Assembly (NCBI GenBank): GCA_914767715.1
Contig: OU612072.1
Span: forward strand, 26,908,001 to 26,972,000
DNA length: 64,000 nucleotides
Source of the DNA: Membranipora membranacea
Lineage: Eukaryota > Bryozoa > Gymnolaemata > Cheilostomatida > Membraniporidae
Direction of reading: 5' to 3'
Part shown: positions 57,191 to 64,000 of the stretch, one piece after another
How the letters are laid out: the number at the start of each line of letters is the position of its first letter
Numbering within the stretch: position 1 is the stretch's first letter
The notes under the pieces: model-generated
What the model was told of the DNA's origin: nothing
The model's input: only the letters and a program-made list of their open reading frames with translations
Database searches by the model: none
Position numbers and translations under genes: made by a program

Positions 57191-58487
57191 GAGTAGAGAT
57201 AATACTTTTTTTCAGATGAATAAAATTTCTGTCCTCAAATTTGCTGGTAACAAAATAATCACTAATACCTGTGCTGGTATTTGCGTCCAAAATTGCCCAC
57301 TGACTTGTGGTATAATATGGTTTTATTTGGAAGTTGTGACCTATCAAAAATACCGACAATGTAATAACGGAATAGGACAAGACAAAACGTCTTAATATGT
57401 GGTATGCAATGAAGCTAGTACATAAAATTAAATTGTGATCAGAATTACCAACAAGACAAAAAACAATTAATACATAATAATACACAACTTACAAAATGAG
57501 TTTAAACTCTTACAATTATTGATTGGAGAGGACGTTGAATAAACCAACGAGAACATAACTCATCCAAGTAAATAATTTACAACGCTAAAAAAGGTATAGA
57601 TAGTTTTAATATAACATTTGGTTAGATAATATGATAAATACTGAATACTGAATACATGACATAGTAATATACGCTCAAAATTAAGATACAGCCATAGCAA
57701 TTGATAGAAGTTTCCACAAACAATTTGTTAATCAGTCTCGCCATCTAATTATTGTTATCATATTATTTAATATATATTTACCATCTGTATATTTAGTTGG
57801 TATGAAAGACAGTTTGTCGATCATAATGGTTATATATCAGTTACTAGCTGTTACAGTGATCAGAAGCTGCCTCCTCAGTCCCTATTTATACAATAAAACA
57901 TCATAGTCTTACCCACAATTAAATGCATCACTCCCAGCGCTCCGTATGGTGTCATATCTAGGTTGATAATTGAAGTCCGATAAAGTTTCCGATTTAATTT
58001 ACGACTTCATTGTCTTAACAAGTGTGAACAATAGTCAAAGAGAAGAGTGCTCTTTGGAGAGGACTGAGAGACAGCCAATCAGCTCCTGAGAATGGGTGGC
58101 TGGCAGACAGACACCAAAGCATTGATAATTACCACCTCACTTCAGGGAGGGTGAAATACCACCCTCACTGCTCACAGGGAAGGTGGGAGAGACCCGGAGA
58201 GCGGTATATCCCACCCTCCCTGCTGCTCACTTGACCTGTAAAATTCTTGCTCTGATTTATGAGTTGTCTTCCTTTTGAATATAACCCGACTCATTTTAAG
58301 GAACCACTGCTAATATAGTCACATGACCTGCTAAAGTAAAGTAAACCAAGCAGATTTTCTTCCCTCATCCTATTATAATATTAATTGTAGTAAAATCTAT
58401 TTGCCTACCCTGCTGAAGTAATCTACCTTATTTATGTGGAGTGCCGGATTATCCTGGTTCTATGAAGTACACATATAGCTTACAGAA
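57191..58487. other. Spacer before PEX10; no gene
   Basis: AT-rich. At 58138-58226 a GC-rich foldback has TCAGGGAGGGTG...CACCCTCCCTGC arms. A C14 run is at about 57069-57082. The minus-strand frame 57165-57485 has no family features. Confidence 0.45.
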
Positions 58488-59426
58488 ATGCCTTTTATCA
58501 GAGGAAGCATAGCAGAGATAATGAGAAGTGGACAGAAGGATACAGAGCTAACCAGTACCCACCTTCATCCTCTAGTCAAAAGGGCTGCAGACTCACTATC
58601 TAAACTTCTACATTCATTCCAACATGATGATAGTAATGGTGGCTCAGTACCCTTGATGTTTGACTGGATGCAGTGGGCTTCTGAAGTTGAGGTGCTGACT
58701 AACTTGTTGTATTATGTTATCACCACAGTCTCAGGACAGCAGACAATAGGTGAAGAGTATGTGAACATTATTCAGGTCGGAGCGAGTGGTAAACATCAGC
58801 CTAGAGTTATACTCAGGCTATTCATGGTGGGCTTACATTGCTTAGCACCTTATATTGTGTCCAAACTAGTGAGCCGACTGAGAATGTATGTAAACACTAA
58901 CTTGTGGATGGTCGAGAGTCGGAAGCCCTTAGTTAACGATTGCCTTGAAGCCAGTGACAAAGTATTTCAGTGGATATATAAAATTCACAGAAGTCTATTT
59001 TTCCTCGGATTATCTAACGAGAATGTATCGAAGCTGATCTCGTCAGTAGGATATGTGACGATCAGACAGACATCAGTACCACCATATCAGTGGTTCACAT
59101 TCATCGGATATTTAGGTGTATTACAGGCAGCTGTTAATGCACTCCAGGGTTTAAAAAAGCTGAGACAGCGAGTACAAGTCATTAGGAGCAGTGAAATGAA
59201 GGTCAGCCAGCAGTCAGAGGGAACCAAAACAACGCAACAACAAATATCTAAGTATCGCTGCCCTTTGTGTTACGATTCATTTACTAATATAACCAGTACT
59301 CCATGTGGACACTTATTCTGTTGGGGGTGTGTGTATCCCTGGACCTGTGCCAAGTCATGCTGCCCAGTGTGCCGTGAGGATTGTGAGCCAAAAAGACTCA
59401 TCCTATTGGTAAACTTTGAGCTATGA
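58488..59426 (+). CDS. PEX10: PEX10, peroxisomal RING ubiquitin ligase (312 aa, intronless)
   Basis: PEX10 works with PEX2 and PEX12 in the peroxisomal membrane to ubiquitinate the PEX5 import receptor. One uninterrupted frame covers the whole protein. The N-terminal part has the family's TIGEEYVNIIQV box (about residues 86-97) and hydrophobic stretches that fit membrane helices (RLFMVGLHCLAPYIV; PYQWFTFIGYLGVLQAAV). The C-terminal RING (about residues 257-296) is C3HC4: CPLC, CGHLFCWGC, CCPVC. The length is close to the usual ~320. All other multi-domain genes in this window have introns, so a retrocopy origin is possible, but the sequence is intact and no poly-A tail or target duplication is seen. 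Confidence 0.9.
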   Translation: MPFIRGSIAEIMRSGQKDTELTSTHLHPLVKRAADSLSKLLHSFQHDDSNGGSVPLMFDWMQWASEVEVLTNLLYYVITTVSGQQTIGEEYVNIIQVGASGKHQPRVILRLFMVGLHCLAPYIVSKLVSRLRMYVNTNLWMVESRKPLVNDCLEASDKVFQWIYKIHRSLFFLGLSNENVSKLISSVGYVTIRQTSVPPYQWFTFIGYLGVLQAAVNALQGLKKLRQRVQVIRSSEMKVSQQSEGTKTTQQQISKYRCPLCYDSFTNITSTPCGHLFCWGCVYPWTCAKSCCPVCREDCEPKRLILLVNFEL

Positions 59427-60821
59427 GGCTCTAGTCCTATTTTGCTCCAAGGTTTCATTTGATCTTTATTGTGATTTGCCCAACCTTTGATCCTGTGGAT
59501 GCAACTTCAATCAATCAATAAGAATAAGAGCTGTTTGAGGAATTTTTTATTTTTGATATTTCCGGCAGTCGACTTATGATGATCCATATGATTGAAAATA
59601 TTACATTAAAAGTTGTATATTACATGAATAAGTCATTCATTTCTGTACAAAAAGAAGGCTGATCTAACACAAACTTATCTAACTTACATAATCATCCAAT
59701 ATTATTAGTAGGTCACAATTTGAGCTGACCCAGCGGCACTCTTTGTGTAGTACTACTATGTAACTAATAATACCATTACTATAATTATCCTATATACAAA
59801 CAAAAACATCCCCATTATCATGAAAACAAAGGTTTGTCTCCCCTTGTGTGAGGGAGATAAATCCACTAAATATAATAAGACCTCACAACGTTGGGACTAC
59901 CAGTAAAATTCTCAGTATAATCGGGGCGAAGTCAAGGCTCATGTTGTAAAGGCTCATTATACTTGCTGTGACATCACTTTGTGTATACTGGTATACAATA
60001 TAAAACAAACTAAACCATCAGCTGTCATACATACATCACAAACCTAGCCTGCCCCCTCCGCAAACCGTCAATCAGATAACAATACTTGTAATATATACTC
60101 ATCAGTAAGTCAGCATTCAAATATAATGTCATTCAAAATCACTGGCAGAGCACGGCATGATTATCACTGTTTGTATATGAGCAGCAGCGGGCCTGAACAG
60201 TCATCATCATATATATATACTACTGAGAGACAGCAACGAGAGAGAGAGAGCAGTGTGTAGGGGGGGAGGGAATCTGTACAGGGGAGATAATAATACTACT
60301 CACAGGGAATTAATCAGAGGAATCATCACTCAAAACTGCAGCGGCTATTCAAAATTCTCCTCAACCAACTGACTACAGCTGTCAGTGGGCCTGTCAGTGG
60401 GCCTGTCAGTAGGACTGGGTAAGAGTTACTGCTGCTGGGTATGACTCAGCATGGATAAGTTGGACTGAGCGGTCGTGTGTGTGTGTAGATCATTTTACTT
60501 TGGCCCTAGTATACATCAGCTAATTCTAACAGTGCTGTTATCCGCTGGTAGCTTGTAGTTGAGTATATATAAGTCCAGTAGTAATTTATTGAGTGACATC
60601 TCTGTAGCATATCAGCAGACAGTTATAAGATGTAGTCTGAGAGTCTGAGAGTGAGGTGGTATACAATACAAGCTCCTGGTGACCGTGTGAGGGTGACAGA
60701 TAGAGAGATAGAGACAGAGTTATATATATATATATGCTGAGATGATGATTGCTCCTCCTAGTCTGAGTCCCCAGAGGAGCAGTGAGATAAGGTGGGGGGG
60801 GGGGGGGGGTTTATACTGCTG
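59427..60821. other. 3' flanks of PEX10 (+) and ANP32 (-); no gene
   Basis: Convergent gene ends. Low-complexity GA and TG tracts (60236-60270, 60470-60490), a G18 run (60793-60810) and CCTGTCAGTGGG doublet (60383-60410). TAGCCTGCCCCCTCC at 60045 resembles one arm of the TAGCCTG hairpins without its partner. Confidence 0.4.
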
Positions 60822-63651
<2,830 letters not shown>

Positions 63652-64000
63652 CTACAACAAGAAAATACCATGATACTAAAAACAAATATCAGTGGATAAT
63701 GTAAATCAGCTCCCCGACTTGGAAGAGCGCCACACTGATGAAGTTTCTTCCCGTCAGCAGACGGTACTTACTTACTTGTAGAGTAATCGCGAACTTCTTC
63801 GTAGAAGGTTTCAGCAATGTGGCAAGCCATAAGTCATTAAACGTTCCAGGTCTGATAACAGGGGGGCATGGTTTGTATTTGTAAGGCAAATCAGAAGTTA
63901 TGATTGATATTTGAAGTGTGAATAGTGGCAACAATAAAATGTTAAATATTGGAAAAGGCTGCTTTTAAAAACATCCATAATAATTGTTAAATCTTGAGAG

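Noticed and set aside
63689-63934. First exon of ANP32 (frame ending ATLLKPSTKKFAITLQ before GTAAGT)
   Set aside because: The phase would fit, but it lacks the family's LELR-type N-terminus and has a long hydrophobic unrelated start; an exon beyond the window is more likely. Not firmly excluded.

Overview
Eukaryotic, almost certainly metazoan, AT-rich DNA, probably from a marine invertebrate; I cannot name the taxon. Genes have short GT-AG introns. The gene set (PRPF39, ANP32, PEX10, a rhodopsin-type GPCR, TRIM-like RING/B-box genes, secreted Frizzled-CRD genes) is animal. Transposon families typical of invertebrates (BEL/Pao, P-element/THAP9-like, hAT, PIF/Harbinger-like MITEs, an RTE-like LINE, tRNA-derived SINEs) sit between and inside the genes. 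Nothing prokaryotic was found.

Layout. 1-3890: no gene; a 589-bp MITE at 2596-3184. 3897-5181 (-): a shortened TRIM-like paralogue, 186 codons, whose middle exons are collapsed into a 19-nt micro-exon. 6001-10696 (+): remains of a rhodopsin-family GPCR, split by P-element/THAP9-like transposase exons (7377-8312). 12543-16781: a scrambled BEL/Pao element with halves in opposite orientation between identical 149-bp inverted repeats. 16985-19027: a long-TIR element with internal ~145-bp repeats and a nested hAT MITE. 20390-22312: another inverted-repeat element, split by a 1.3-kb hAT copy with an 8-bp target duplication. 22999-25592 (+): the intact TRIM-like gene (6 exons, 382 aa). 27057-41948 (+): PRPF39, 18 exons, 889 aa; every exon joins in frame. 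Its introns 4 and 17 hold 2.1-kb and 1.7-kb minisatellites, and a 4.25-kb minisatellite follows the stop codon. 46905-57190: a ~5-kb tandem duplication, each copy with a 3-exon minus-strand gene for a 154-aa secreted Frizzled-CRD protein; the second copy is interrupted by an RTE-like LINE fragment. 58488-59426 (+): single-exon PEX10. 60822-63651 (-): ANP32, first exon apparently beyond the window.

The housekeeping genes do not form one pathway: PRPF39 is a U1 snRNP-associated splicing factor, PEX10 a peroxisomal ubiquitin ligase, ANP32 an acidic nuclear LRR protein. The Frizzled-CRD pair would act outside the cell, probably on Wnt ligands.

Most unusual points: (1) very short hairpin insertions (19-73 bp) with 7- to 9-bp target duplications, several proved by an empty site in the neighbouring duplicate; (2) tandem arrays in and beside PRPF39 whose units resemble splice signals (CTAAC/AG, pyrimidine tract-AG plus GTATGT, GGTGAGT, CAGTAAGT) in the sense orientation; (3) the frame-preserving micro-exon in the TRIM paralogue. 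All coordinates come from reading the sequence by eye; no database search was possible.
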